NCBI RefSeq assembly: GCF_014636935.1
Contig: NZ_BMES01000001.1
Span: 248,001 to 312,000, forward strand
Source: Alsobacter metallidurans
GTDB lineage: Bacteria; Pseudomonadota; Alphaproteobacteria; Rhizobiales; Beijerinckiaceae
Direction of reading: 5' to 3'
Length of the DNA: 64,000 nucleotides
The notes beneath the pieces were generated by a model that was given only the letters and a program-made list of their open reading frames with translations, searched no databases and was not told where the DNA came from. A program made the translations under genes and the position numbers. Each line of letters opens with the position of its first letter. The stretch's first letter is position 1. Below are positions 35,071 through 44,339 of the stretch, one piece after another.

Positions 35071-35390
35071 CGTTCCCTCCCAAAGGGTCCCATGCTTGTG
35101 CCGGGGTCGTTGGCCGCCGATGGGGCGCGAAAAGGCGCGCTTCTCGGCGGAGCCTGCGGGTTGCAACCGCAGATGGCCCCTCTCGACCGGCTGGGCGCAC
35201 TCTAAGCGTATCGAACCGATTAAGTCCAGACCGGCTGCACGGCTGCCATGCGTCTGACGCGGCATTGGGGGTAATTTCGCGTAAAAACGACGGTGAAACG
35301 AGCTGCTCCGTGATCGTTGTTTCCGCACGGCCGCACATGTATCGATTAAAAAGGGCCGCAGCGCTGGTCGGCCTTCGGAGGATGCGTCCC
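35071..35390. promoter_or_regulatory. Divergent intergenic region between sugar ABC operon and yaiI-like gene
   Basis: There is no coding sequence or repeat family copy here. It should carry the promoters for the binding-protein operon (minus) and the yaiI-like gene (plus). ATCG-AAC-CGAT near 35210 and TATCGATTA near 35340 resemble each other and could be operator half-sites, but they are too short to assign. Confidence 0.3.
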
Positions 35391-35870
35391 GTGCCCGAGC
35401 CCGCAGGTCCCATCGCGATCTATGTCGACGCGGACGCCTGCCCGGTGAAGGCCGAGGTCTACAAGGTCGCGGAGCGCCACCGGCTGAAGGTGTTCGTGGT
35501 CGCCAACAGCTTCATGCAGATCCCGCGCGACCCGATGATCGAGCGCGTGCTGGTGGCGGCCGGCCCTGACGCCGCCGACGACTGGATCGCGGAGCGCGCC
35601 GCGCGCGGGGCCATCGTGATCACGGCCGACATCCCGCTGGCCAGCCGCTGCATCAAGGCCGGCGCGGACGTGATCGGGCCCACCGGCAAGCCCTTCACGA
35701 CCGACTCGATCGGCATGGCGCTCGCAACCCGCAACCTCATGGAGGACCTGCGCTCCACCGGCGAGGTCACGGGCGGCCCGAGACCCTTCGCCGCCAAGGA
35801 CCGCTCCACCTTCCTGTCCGCGCTGGACCTGGCCATCGTCCGGCTGAAGCGGGCGGGATTCGGGGGCTAG
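35391..35870 (+). CDS. YaiI/UPF0178 (DUF188) family protein
   Basis: A 159-residue protein with the family signature [23 protein letters not shown], followed by [13 protein letters not shown] and later [10 protein letters not shown]. Several conserved aspartates ([16 protein letters not shown]) give it a PIN-like look; no activity is established here. I chose the GTG at 35391 because a GGAGG lies nine bases before it. An in-frame ATG at 35382 sits directly against that GGAGG. It is a single gene, followed by a family C repeat. Confidence 0.85.
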   Translation: MPEPAGPIAIYVDADACPVKAEVYKVAERHRLKVFVVANSFMQIPRDPMIERVLVAAGPDAADDWIAERAARGAIVITADIPLASRCIKAGADVIGPTGKPFTTDSIGMALATRNLMEDLRSTGEVTGGPRPFAAKDRSTFLSALDLAIVRLKRAGFGG

Positions 35871-35961
35871 GTTCGCAGCGACCTAGGCGCCGCCCTTGTC
35901 CCGGCGGGAGAAAGCGCGCGCTTCCACTCGCAGGGAGCTCGTTATCTCACCGTTGTCGCTC

Positions 35962-36041
35962 TCCGTCATGGCCGGGCTCGTCCCGGCCATCCACGCCGGA
36001 GCCCAGCGCGTGGATCCCCGGGTCAAGCCCGGGGATGACGG
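35962..36041. repeat. Double-hairpin intergenic repeat, family C (copy 3)
   Basis: TCCGTCATGGCCGGGCTCGT...CCGGGGATGACGG, same layout as 4516-4595. It is located between two converging genes, as is copy 1. Confidence 0.85.
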
Positions 36042-36115
36042 GGGAGGGATCGCGGAAATCTGCCGCAATGCTCGAAGTCGGGCGGCCCTTCACCCCCCGG
36101 GAGCCGCGGCTCGCC

Positions 36116-37528
36116 TTAAAAGAACAACCACGTGATCGCCCCGAACAGCGGCATCAGGATCACGATCGTCCAGCCCATATAGCCGAAGAAGCTCGGCATC
36201 TTGACGCCGCCCTGCCGCGCGATGGCGTAGACCATGAAGTTCGGCGCGTTGCCGATATAGGTGTTGGCGCCCATGAACACGGCGCCGAGCGAGATCGCCG
36301 CCAGCGTGGAGGCGAGCGGGCCCATGAGGCGGGCGGGGTCGCCGCCCGCGAGTTCGAAGAACACCAGATAGGTGGGCGCGTTGTCCAGAAACGACGACAG
36401 GATGCCGGTGAGCCAGAAATAGGCGGCTGGCGACGGCGAGCCGTCCGGGCGCGTCACAAGCCCGACCAGCGGCGCGAACACGCCCTCGCGGCCGGCCTGC
36501 AGCATCGCGATCACCGGGATGATGCAGGTGAAGATGGCGGCGAACAGCTTGGCGACCTCGAGGATTGGCTCCCACTGGAAGTCGTTGGCGCGGCGGTGCT
36601 CGGGCCGCGTCACCGCGATGGATGCGCAACCGACTGCCACCATGGTGAGATCGCGCAGCACGTTCTGCAGCGGCAGGTGGACGCCCAGCACATTGAGCTC
36701 GATCCCGGGCTTCCAGAGCCCGCTCAGCAGGATGGCCGCGACCGCCACGCCGATCAGCGCGAGGTTCACGGCGCCGTGCAGCCGGATGGGCTTGTCGGGC
36801 GTAGGATCGCTCAGGGCCCGAAAGGCCGCGTCGCGGCGGTAAAGCCAGAGGTCCAGGGCGAGAAACACCGCCAGCAGCACGCCGACCGCGAACACGGTCT
36901 CGGGCCAGAGCGTCTTGCCGGTCCAGAAGAAGTCCACTCCGCGCAGGAAGCCCAGAAACAGCGGCGGATCGCCGAGGGGCGTCAGCGAACCGCCGATGTT
37001 CGACACCAGGATGATGAAGAACACGAACACGTGGACGTTGTGCAGCCGGTTGTCGTTGGCGCGCAGCAGCGGCCGGATCAGGATCATGGACGCGCCCGTG
37101 GTGCCGATCACGCTCGCCATCGCGGAGCCGGCGCCGAGCAGCCCGGCGTTCATCAGCGGCGAGCCGTGGATGTTGCCCGCCACCACGATGCCGCCGGCCG
37201 CCGTGAACAGGGCGAACAGCATCAGGATGAACGGCATGTACTCGGTGAGCAGCGTATGCAGGATCGCCCCTGACGCGACGCCGAAGCCCTGCGTCAGCAG
37301 GAGCGGCACTGCGGCGAGCAGGGCCCACCCCAGCGCGATCTTGCCGTAATGGGCGTGCCACGCGTGGGCGAACAGCAGCGGCCCGAGCGCGATCGACAGG
37401 AGGATGCCGGCGAAGGGGAGCGCCCAGACGATCCCGAGCCTAGCGCCCTCGAGACCCTCCGCCGCGCTGGCGGGCGCGGCCTGCAGGGCGAGCAGGAGGA
37501 GGGCGGCCAGGAATGTGCGGGGCGTCAT
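36116..37528 (-). CDS. NhaD/CitMHS-type ion transporter (putative Na+/H+ antiporter)
   Basis: A 470-residue membrane protein with about twelve hydrophobic segments and a possible cleavable leader (MTPRTFLAALLLLALQAAPASAA). Conserved stretches include GGIVVAGNIHGSPLMNAGLLGAG, IGTTGASMILIRPLL, NIGGSLTPLGDPPLFLGFLRGVDFFWT and, near the end, SSFLDNAPTYLVFFEL and NTYIGNAPNFMVYAIA. These repeated IGxxGASM/GxDNxP patterns mark the ion-transporter superfamily, including NhaD antiporters and arsenite or citrate carriers. Sodium/proton exchange is the likely role but not certain. It stands alone. Confidence 0.82.
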   Translation of the reverse strand: MTPRTFLAALLLLALQAAPASAAEGLEGARLGIVWALPFAGILLSIALGPLLFAHAWHAHYGKIALGWALLAAVPLLLTQGFGVASGAILHTLLTEYMPFILMLFALFTAAGGIVVAGNIHGSPLMNAGLLGAGSAMASVIGTTGASMILIRPLLRANDNRLHNVHVFVFFIILVSNIGGSLTPLGDPPLFLGFLRGVDFFWTGKTLWPETVFAVGVLLAVFLALDLWLYRRDAAFRALSDPTPDKPIRLHGAVNLALIGVAVAAILLSGLWKPGIELNVLGVHLPLQNVLRDLTMVAVGCASIAVTRPEHRRANDFQWEPILEVAKLFAAIFTCIIPVIAMLQAGREGVFAPLVGLVTRPDGSPSPAAYFWLTGILSSFLDNAPTYLVFFELAGGDPARLMGPLASTLAAISLGAVFMGANTYIGNAPNFMVYAIARQGGVKMPSFFGYMGWTIVILMPLFGAITWLFF

Positions 37529-37683
37529 GCGGGATCCTTCGCGGCGGGGTCGCGCGCATTCAACAGGATTGCAGAGTAGCCAACAACGTCCCGCCGATTG
37601 AAAGAGGTTAAGGCGCGTTAAGGTTCTGTTCAGGACGTTGGCCGCACGCTATGGCTTCCAGGCCTTGCGTCGATCGGTGAAAC

Positions 37684-38475
37684 ATGTGCCGCTTTCTCGC
37701 CTACCGGGGTGAACCGGTCTTCATGGAAGACCTCGTGAGCGCCCCGTGCCACTCGCTCGTGCACCAGTCGCTGCACGCCGAGGAGGCCAAGACCGGCACC
37801 AACGGCGACGGCTTCGGCATCGGCTGGTACGCGACCCGGCCCGAGCCGGGCGTGTACCGCGAGCTGCGGCCGGCCTGGTCGGACGAAAACCTCCAGTCGC
37901 TCTGCGCGCAGGTGCGCTCGGGCCTATTCTTTGCCCATGTGCGCGCCGCCACCGGCACCGCGACCACGCGGGCCAATTGCCACCCCTTCGTGCAGGGGCG
38001 GTGGATGTTCATGCACAACGGCCAGATCGGCGGCTACCACACGGTGCGGCGCAAGCTGGAGGCCATGATCCCGGACGCGCTCTACGAGGCGCGCGGCGGC
38101 ACCACCGACAGCGAGGCGATCTTCCTGGCCGCGCTCGCGGATGGGCTGGAGGACGATCCCGTCGGCGCGGTGGCCCGCACGGTGTCGCGCGTTTCCGCGC
38201 TGATGCAGGCCGCCGGCGTGCGCGAGGCGCTGCGCTTCACGGCCGCGCTCACGGACGGCGAGGATCTCTACGCCTTCCGCTGGGCCAGCGACGGCAAGCC
38301 AGCCACGCTCTACTGGCGCGACCTCGGCGACCGGCTGATCATCGTGTCCGAGCCGCTGGACCGGGCCCAGCCCGGCTGGCTTGAGGTGCCGCGCTCCTGC
38401 GTGCTTACGGCCCGCAAGGGCCAGGCGCCCGCGCTGCAATGCATGGACGAGGCGATCACGCGCGCGGCGGCCTGA
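37684..38475 (+). CDS. Class II glutamine amidotransferase (YafJ-like)
   Basis: A 263-residue protein with an N-terminal Ntn-hydrolase domain. Met1 is followed by the nucleophile Cys2 (MCRFLAYRGEP), then NGDGFGIGWY, FFAHVRAATGT, NCHPFVQGRWMFMHNGQIGGY and GGTTDSEAIFL, all as in YafJ and EgtC-type proteins. It should release ammonia from glutamine or act as a gamma-glutamyl hydrolase. The partner or substrate is unknown. No operon partner is adjacent: the next gene converges with 13 bases between them. Confidence 0.88.
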   Translation: MCRFLAYRGEPVFMEDLVSAPCHSLVHQSLHAEEAKTGTNGDGFGIGWYATRPEPGVYRELRPAWSDENLQSLCAQVRSGLFFAHVRAATGTATTRANCHPFVQGRWMFMHNGQIGGYHTVRRKLEAMIPDALYEARGGTTDSEAIFLAALADGLEDDPVGAVARTVSRVSALMQAAGVREALRFTAALTDGEDLYAFRWASDGKPATLYWRDLGDRLIIVSEPLDRAQPGWLEVPRSCVLTARKGQAPALQCMDEAITRAAA

Positions 38476-38488
38476 CGACCGCGGCGGC

Positions 38489-39328
38489 CTAGATCGCGCC
38501 GAGCCGGTAGAACGCCGTCGCGTTGCCGCCGAAGATCGCCAGGCGTTCGCCGGCGCTGCACGCGGCCGTGAGCTCCTCGGCGGCGTCCACCCAGCGCCGG
38601 TAGCCGGAGGCCAGCGTGCAAACCGGCCAATCCGAGCCCCATAGCAGCCGGCCCGGGCCGAAGCACTCCAGCAGCCAGTCCACATAGGGCCGCAGCTTGT
38701 CGACCGACCAGTCCGGCCCCGCCTCGGTGACGAGCCCCGACAGTTTGCACAGCGCCCGCGTGTCGCGCGCCAGGGCCTGCATGCCGGCCGCCCATTCGTC
38801 GAACTCGCCAGCCCGGATGCGCGGCTTGGCGCCATGGTCGATCACGACCCGCAGCTCCGGATAGCGTCCCAGCAGGGCGAGCAGGTTGGGCAGGTGCTCG
38901 GGCTTCACCAGCGCGTCAAAGGCGAGGTCGTGCGCAACCAGGCTGCGGAACGCCCAGTCGAGCTCGGGCTTCAGCATCCAGTCCACGTCCGGGATGTCCT
39001 GGATCATGGGCCGGAAGCCCTTGAGCTTCTTGTGCCGGGCGAGCCGGTCCACATGCGCGAGGCTGCTCGGGTCGGCGAAATCCACCCAGCCGACCACGCC
39101 CAGAACCCAGTCGGTCGCGTCCGCGAGCCCGAGCATGTACTCGGTCTCCTCCACGGTCGGGGCGGCCTGCACCAGCACGGTGCCGCCGACGCCGGTCTCC
39201 TCGATCAGGAATTCCAGGTCGTCCGGCCCGAACGGCCGGTACAGCGTCTGCAACTCCGGCGTGAGCCAGCCATAGTCGCCGCGGCTGGGGTTCCAGAAGT
39301 GCTGGTGCGAGTCGATTCGAAGCGTCAT
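38489..39328 (-). CDS. Amidohydrolase, L-fuconolactonase-like
   Basis: A 279-residue metal-dependent hydrolase (amidohydrolase 2 family). The HQHFWNP metal-binding start (residues 7-13), the central VIDHGAKP and the late LLWGSDWPVC motif are visible. This family holds L-fuconolactonase, rhamnonolactonase and the pyrone dicarboxylate lactonase. It follows fucU by 75 bases on the same strand, which favours L-fuconolactone. ATG 39328 gives MTLRIDSHQHFW, the usual start. The other fucose genes (dehydrogenase, fuconate dehydratase) are not visible nearby. Confidence 0.82.
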   Translation of the reverse strand: MTLRIDSHQHFWNPSRGDYGWLTPELQTLYRPFGPDDLEFLIEETGVGGTVLVQAAPTVEETEYMLGLADATDWVLGVVGWVDFADPSSLAHVDRLARHKKLKGFRPMIQDIPDVDWMLKPELDWAFRSLVAHDLAFDALVKPEHLPNLLALLGRYPELRVVIDHGAKPRIRAGEFDEWAAGMQALARDTRALCKLSGLVTEAGPDWSVDKLRPYVDWLLECFGPGRLLWGSDWPVCTLASGYRRWVDAAEELTAACSAGERLAIFGGNATAFYRLGAI

Positions 39329-39403
39329 GGGGCCACTGTCCGCGCGCAAATGAGGCTGGGCGATGGCCGCGGGGGTCGGCCGCAAGGTCGGGGCGTTCCG
39401 GCG

Positions 39404-39838
39404 CTAGTCGGGGCGCACCACGCCCTTTTTCAGCAGGATGTTGCCATAGAGCCGCGTTTCCCCGCTCACCACCACGGCGAAGGCCTTCCGGACGCGCTCA
39501 TAGAACGCGAAGCGCTCCAGCGAGGCCAGCCGGAAGGATGCGCCCTCGCGTGCGACGATCACGCGACGAAACTCGTCGAAGATCGGCATCTCGGCGCCGG
39601 CGTCGCCCACCACCTCCATGCGCCACGCCGCCTCCGGCGTGAAGTCGTCCAGCGGCAGCACCGACAGCACCGCGTCCAGCACCCGGGTGGCGGGCAGGCC
39701 GTCGAGCCGGATCACCGGCCGCCCCATCGCGGCGGCCGGGAAGTTGGTGTCCACGATCGCGATGTCGTCGCCGTGCCCCATGGCGCGCAGCGTTCCCAGC
39801 AGGTCGGGGCCGAGAACGGGATCCAATCCCTTGAGCAT
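39404..39838 (-). CDS. fucU: L-fucose mutarotase, RbsD/FucU family
   Basis: A 144-residue protein with the FucU start [35 protein letters not shown]. His22 and Asp30 correspond to conserved active-site positions of the family. It interconverts sugar anomers so that the downstream dehydrogenase gets the right form. In E. coli fucU sits in the fucose operon. Here its partner is the fuconolactonase-like gene. It is divergent from transaldolase across 128 bases. Confidence 0.88.
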   Translation of the reverse strand: MLKGLDPVLGPDLLGTLRAMGHGDDIAIVDTNFPAAAMGRPVIRLDGLPATRVLDAVLSVLPLDDFTPEAAWRMEVVGDAGAEMPIFDEFRRVIVAREGASFRLASLERFAFYERVRKAFAVVVSGETRLYGNILLKKGVVRPD

Positions 39839-39966
39839 GTCGTTTCCCCCGGCGCCGGCCGGCTCCCATTGGCGAGCCGCGGCCTTTCCGCCTCCGTCGC
39901 GCGCATGTTAGGAAGCCTGCCCGCGCGTCCGCAATCACTATCGCCAAGTTTCAGGAGAAGCCCCCC

Positions 39967-40932
39967 ATGGCGTCCAAGCTCGACCAGCTCAAGTCCATGA
40001 CCGTCGTGGTGGCGGACACCGGCGACATCGAGGCCATCCGGGCCTTCAAGCCGACCGATTGCACCACCAACCCGTCGCTGATCCTCAAGGCCGCCCAGAT
40101 GCCCGCCTATGCGGGGCTGGTCGACGAGGCGGTGAACTGGGGTCGCCGCCAGGGCTCGGGCGCCGACGCGGTGTCCGCCATCGCGGACCGCCTCGCGATC
40201 ACGTTCGGCGCGGAGCTGAGCAAGATCGTGCCCGGCCGCGTCTCAACCGAGGTGGACGCGGACCTCTCCTTCGACACGCAGGCCTCCGTCGCCAAGGCGC
40301 GCGGCATCATCAAGGCCTACGAGGAGCGCGGCGTCAGCCGCGACCGCATTCTGATCAAGATCGCCTCCACCTGGGAGGGAATCCGGGCGGCCGAGATCCT
40401 TCAGGCCGAGGGCATCGACTGCAACCTCACCCTGCTGTTCTCGCTCGTGCAGGCGGCTGCCGCCGCGGAGGCAAAGGCCTTCCTGATCTCGCCCTTCGTG
40501 GGCCGCATCCTGGATTGGCACGCCAAGGCCGAGAACCGCACCTTCACGGCCGAGGAAGACCCGGGCGTGCTCTCTGTGCGGAAGATTTACAGCTACTACA
40601 AGCGCCACGGCTACGGGACTGTCGTGATGGGCGCCTCGTTCCGCAACATCGGCGAGATCGAGGCGCTGGCGGGCTGCGACCGCCTCACCATCGCGCCCGC
40701 GCTGCTGCAGGAACTCGCCGCCGACGAGGGAACGCTCGCCCGCAAGCTCGACCCGGAAACGGCCGGCCGCTCGGGCGACGAGCGAGTCGCCACCGACGAG
40801 CCGAATTTCCGCTTCGCCTTGAACGAAGACCCGATGGCGACCGAGAAGCTCGCCGAAGGCATCCGCCAGTTCGCCAAGGACATGCGCGCCCTGCACGCCG
40901 TGATCGCGCAGAAGCTCGCCAAGGCCGCGTAG
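39967..40932 (+). CDS. tal: Transaldolase
   Basis: A 321-residue enzyme of the non-oxidative pentose phosphate pathway. The Schiff-base lysine is Lys131 in [13 protein letters not shown]. The N-terminal [12 protein letters not shown] and central [24 protein letters not shown] and [21 protein letters not shown] blocks are all present. The length and TalB-like order place it in the classical (~35 kDa) subfamily, and CAGGAG precedes the ATG. It is monocistronic, followed by a REP pair. Confidence 0.93.
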   Translation: MASKLDQLKSMTVVVADTGDIEAIRAFKPTDCTTNPSLILKAAQMPAYAGLVDEAVNWGRRQGSGADAVSAIADRLAITFGAELSKIVPGRVSTEVDADLSFDTQASVAKARGIIKAYEERGVSRDRILIKIASTWEGIRAAEILQAEGIDCNLTLLFSLVQAAAAAEAKAFLISPFVGRILDWHAKAENRTFTAEEDPGVLSVRKIYSYYKRHGYGTVVMGASFRNIGEIEALAGCDRLTIAPALLQELAADEGTLARKLDPETAGRSGDERVATDEPNFRFALNEDPMATEKLAEGIRQFAKDMRALHAVIAQKLAKAA

Positions 40933-40970
40933 GGCGGGGCGGCCCCGGGGACACTTGGATCCACCACAAT

Positions 40971-41023
40971 CCCCTCATCCTGAGGAGCAGGCCCGCTCGG
41001 GCCTGCGTCTCGAAGGACGAGGG
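40971..41023 (+). repeat. REP-like repeat, family A (copy 6, forward)
   Basis: CCCCTCATCCTGAGGAG...TCTCGAAGGACGAGGG with stem GCAGGCCC/GGGCCTGC. It is the left half of an inverted pair with copy 7, located after tal. Confidence 0.85.
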
Positions 41024-41057
41024 ACTCCAGCGTGTCCGAACGGTTGAGCGCTCTGGA

Positions 41058-41111
41058 CCCCTCGTCCTTCGAGACGCATCGCCAAGGGGCAATGCTCCTC
41101 AGGATGAGGGG
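41058..41111 (-). repeat. REP-like repeat, family A (copy 7, reverse)
   Basis: Reverse orientation, stem GCATCGCC/GGCAATGC (one mismatch). It is the right half of the pair. Confidence 0.85.
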
Positions 41112-41205
41112 CGTTGAGGTGCTCCGGCTTCGGCAGCATCACACGCAGAGGCCGCGCCCCGAAGGGCGCAGCCGTGTATTTCGCTCACGACGAACGGATC
41201 CCCAT

Positions 41206-42654
41206 TCAGCCCGGGAACGTGTAGGCCGTCTTCACCGTGGTGTAGAACTCGCGCGCATAGGCGCCCTGTTCGCGCGAGCCGTAGCTCGAGCCCTTCCGGC
41301 CGCCGAACGGCACGTGATAGTCCACGCCCGCGGTCGGCAGGTTCACCATGATCATGCCGGCCTCGCTGTTGCGCTTGAAATGCGAGGCGTATTTCAGGCT
41401 CGACGTGCAGATGCCGGACGACAGCCCGAACTCGGTGTCGTTGGCCATGGCCAGCGCCTCGTCGTAGCTCTGCACCCGGATCACGTTCGCGACCGGCCCG
41501 AAGACCTCCTCGCGCGAGATGCGCATGTCGTTGGTGGTCTCGGTGAACAGCGCCGGCTGCAGGTAGAAGCCGGGGGTCTCGCGGTTCAGGAGCTCGCCGC
41601 CCCAGGCCAGCTTGGCCCCTTCTTCCTTGGCGATGCCGATATATTTCAGGTCCTGGTCGAGCTGGCCCTGGTCGACCACCGGGCCGATATGCGTGCCGGG
41701 CTTCAGGGCGTCGTCGATCACGAGGCCCTTCAGGCGCTCCACGCAGGCTTCCACGAACTTGTCATGGATGCCGGCCTGCACGATCAGGCGCGACGAGGCC
41801 GTGCAGCGCTGGCCGGTGGAGAAGAAGGCGCCGTTCACGGCCACTTCCACGGCGACCTTGAGGTCGGCGTCGTCCAGCACCACGAGCGGGTTCTTGCCGC
41901 CCATCTCGAGCTGCAGCTTCTTCATGCGGGTTCCGCCAACCGCGGCGGCCGCGACCTTGCGGCCGGTCGGCACCGAGCCCGTGAACGTGATGGCGTCCAC
42001 GTCCTTGTGGTCGAGGATGGTCTGGCCCACTTCCGAGCCGCGGCCCATCACGAGGTTCAGCACGCCCTTGGGCAGGCCGGCGCGATGGAGGATGTCGACG
42101 ATCGCCCAGGAGCAGCCGGGCACGAGGTCGGCGGGCTTCAGCACCACGCAATTGCCGTAGGCCAGCGCCGGCGCGATCTTCCACGACGGGATCGCGATCG
42201 GGAAATTCCAGGGCGTGATCATGCCGACCACGCCAACCGGCTCGCGTGTGATGTCGACTTCCACGCCCGGGCGCACCGAGGCGAGCTTCTCGCCCGACAG
42301 GCGCAGGCACTCGCCGGCGAAGAACGCGAAGATCTGCCCGGCGCGCACGGTTTCGCCGACGCCCTCGGCCAGGGTCTTGCCCTCTTCGCGCGACAAGAGG
42401 CGGCCGAGCTCGTCCTTGCGGGCGAGGATCTCGTCCGAGGCTTTCTTCAGGATCTCGTAGCGCTCCTGCGGGGTGGAGCGCGCCCAGGCCGGGAAGGCGG
42501 CCTTGGCGGCCGCGATGGCCTCCTCGGCCTGCTGCTTGGAGGCGCGCACATACTCGCCCACCACGTCCTTGGTGTTGGACGGGTTGATGTTGGGGTTGAC
42601 GGAGGCGCCTTCCACCCACTCGCCGGCGATCAGGTTCTTGAAGGGTGCGTTCAT
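41206..42654 (-). CDS. Alpha-ketoglutaric semialdehyde dehydrogenase (ALDH superfamily)
   Basis: A 482-residue NAD(P)-dependent aldehyde dehydrogenase. Asn150 (PWNFP), general base Glu250 (LEMGGKNP) and nucleophile Cys284 (GQRCTASSR) are in place. The C-terminus (VDYHVPFGGRKGSSYGSREQG...EFYTTVKTAYTF) is typical of ketoglutaric semialdehyde dehydrogenases of pentose and sugar-acid pathways, such as Caulobacter XylA and the Azospirillum enzyme. It would turn 2,5-dioxopentanoate into 2-oxoglutarate. It lies directly downstream of the FAH-family gene, 34 bases away. Confidence 0.85.
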   Translation of the reverse strand: MNAPFKNLIAGEWVEGASVNPNINPSNTKDVVGEYVRASKQQAEEAIAAAKAAFPAWARSTPQERYEILKKASDEILARKDELGRLLSREEGKTLAEGVGETVRAGQIFAFFAGECLRLSGEKLASVRPGVEVDITREPVGVVGMITPWNFPIAIPSWKIAPALAYGNCVVLKPADLVPGCSWAIVDILHRAGLPKGVLNLVMGRGSEVGQTILDHKDVDAITFTGSVPTGRKVAAAAVGGTRMKKLQLEMGGKNPLVVLDDADLKVAVEVAVNGAFFSTGQRCTASSRLIVQAGIHDKFVEACVERLKGLVIDDALKPGTHIGPVVDQGQLDQDLKYIGIAKEEGAKLAWGGELLNRETPGFYLQPALFTETTNDMRISREEVFGPVANVIRVQSYDEALAMANDTEFGLSSGICTSSLKYASHFKRNSEAGMIMVNLPTAGVDYHVPFGGRKGSSYGSREQGAYAREFYTTVKTAYTFPG

Positions 42655-42688
42655 GGCGATATCCCGTGTTTGGAGAATGCGGAGGGGG

Positions 42689-43867
42689 TCAGAGCAGGCC
42701 GCGCCGGGCGAGGCTGCGCATCAGGTGCGAGGTCCCGAAGGTCCAGGGCGGGCACTTGTCGGTGTGCTGCATGCGGTTCACCAGACTGCCCAGCCACGGC
42801 GTCGCAATCGTGACGATGTCGCCGATCTTGTGCGTGAAGCCCTGGCCGGGCGCGTCGCGGTCGTCGATGGGAGCGAACAGCGTGCCGGTGTAGAGGATGG
42901 CGCCGTCCGGGTACTGGTGGTGCTTGCCCAGCATCTGGCCGGCCAGGTCCTCGAAGGAGCGGCTGATCTTGCCGAGCGAGGAGTGGCCTTCCAGCCGGTA
43001 CCCCTCCGGCCCTTCCACCACGAGGGTCAGCTCGGCCTGGCGCAGATCCTCCACCGAGAATGTGGCGTCGAAGAAGCGGATGAACGGGCCGACCGTCGCG
43101 GAGGCGTTGTTGTCCTTGCACTTGGCCAGCAGCAGGGCCGAGCGGCCCTCGACGTCGCGGAGATTGACGTCGTTGCCCAGCGTCGCGCCGACGATTTTCC
43201 CCGTCGAGGACACCACCAGCACGGCCTCGGGCTCGGGATTGTTCCAGGTCGACATCGGATGCAGGCCGGCGTCAACGCCCGTGCCCACCGCCGACATAGG
43301 CGGGGCCTTGGTGAAGATCTCGGCGTCCGGGCCGATGCCGACCTCGAGATACTGGCTCCACGAGCCCTGGTCGATCAGCGTCTGCTTCAGCCGCATGGCC
43401 TCCGGCGAGCCGGGCACCAGCTTGGAGAAGTCCTCGCCCACCATGCTGACGATCTGCTCGCGGATGCCGGTGGCCGCGGCCGGGTCGCCCTTGGCGCGCT
43501 CCTCGATCACGCGCTCCAGCATCGAGATCGCGAAGGTGACGCCGGCCGCCTTGATGGCCTGCAGGTCGTTGGGGGCGAGCAGCCAGGGCTTCGTCTCGTC
43601 CCGGTTGTCCGGAACCGTGTTGAGCAGAATGGCGTCGAGATCGCCGATGCGCTCGCCTTGCTCGTCGGCCAGCGCCCGGGCGGGGTCGGGCATTTCGCAC
43701 AGATCCCGCATGGTCGGGAACGCGCGGGTCACATCGAACACGCCGTCCGGGCGGATCGCCACCACGGACGGCCCCGACACGTCGGGCCGCCACACGCGGC
43801 CCGCGAGCGCGCCACGGGCGCCGTCATGCGGAAGGGTGGTGGCGCTGTCGAGCTTGAGGCGGGCCAT
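42689..43867 (-). CDS. FAH-family hydrolase/dehydratase, XylX-like
   Basis: A 392-residue fumarylacetoacetase-fold protein. Metal-binding-region patterns are GPDAEIFTK, EPEAVLVV, GNDVNLRDVEGRSALLLAKCKDN and GAILYTGTLFAP. A glutamate-rich EPE/DxE arrangement is typical of the FAH metal site. Length and setting beside a ketoglutaric semialdehyde dehydrogenase match Caulobacter XylX (2-keto-3-deoxy-xylonate dehydratase). Relatives instead hydrolyse 2,4-diketo-3-deoxy sugar acids, so the reaction is not certain. It is the first gene of the two-gene minus-strand unit. Confidence 0.78.
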   Translation of the reverse strand: MARLKLDSATTLPHDGARGALAGRVWRPDVSGPSVVAIRPDGVFDVTRAFPTMRDLCEMPDPARALADEQGERIGDLDAILLNTVPDNRDETKPWLLAPNDLQAIKAAGVTFAISMLERVIEERAKGDPAAATGIREQIVSMVGEDFSKLVPGSPEAMRLKQTLIDQGSWSQYLEVGIGPDAEIFTKAPPMSAVGTGVDAGLHPMSTWNNPEPEAVLVVSSTGKIVGATLGNDVNLRDVEGRSALLLAKCKDNNASATVGPFIRFFDATFSVEDLRQAELTLVVEGPEGYRLEGHSSLGKISRSFEDLAGQMLGKHHQYPDGAILYTGTLFAPIDDRDAPGQGFTHKIGDIVTIATPWLGSLVNRMQHTDKCPPWTFGTSHLMRSLARRGLL

Positions 43868-44013
43868 GGTCGCTCCCTAAATCGTTTATTGTGGCGGGGT
43901 TTAGCATCTTGGGGGCGCGCTGGCGAGATCACGGCCCCGCCCTGCGCGCAATGCAGCGGCGCGAGGCGGGGCGAAGATAATGAAGGTTTCGGAGAGACCG
44001 CATTTCCCCAGCG

Positions 44014-44199
44014 TCACCCCACCCCGCCGGGCTTCGCCCGTCGACCCTCCCCCTCAAGGGGAGGGTGTGCTGCGGCCTTGCGATCGGCGCCGGTGCGGGT
44101 ACGCGTAAAATTTCGTCGGGCTCGGTCACTCTCGGACGTGCCGCAACGCCCACCCTCCCCTTGAGGGGGAGGGTCGCCGCGCAGCGGCGGGGTGGGGTG
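44014..44199. repeat. Large inverted repeat, family F
   Basis: CACCCCACCCCGCC...GACCCTCCCCCTCAAGGGGAGGGTG is answered by CACCCTCCCCTTGAGGGGGAGGGTC...GGCGGGGTGGGGTG about 85 bases later. Each arm also holds an inner stem (CCCCCTC/GAGGGGG type). Only one copy is seen in the window. With the promoter region it makes up the 531-base gap 43868-44398. Confidence 0.75.
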
Positions 44200-44339
44200 A
44201 AGCCGGGCGAAGGGAAGCGGGCAAACGACGCTTGTCTCCACGCGACGCCGACCTCGATTGCCGGTCACAACTGTCACAATTCGAAACGCCTATAACGTGC
44301 ATTGCGCAGGCTGAAAAATTCGTTCTAGCATCGGGCATT

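Noticed and set aside
44263-44280. GGTCACAACTGTCACAA as a second PhoB box
   Set aside because: The repeat period is 9 bases, not the 11 of a PhoB box, so it is only noted as a direct repeat.
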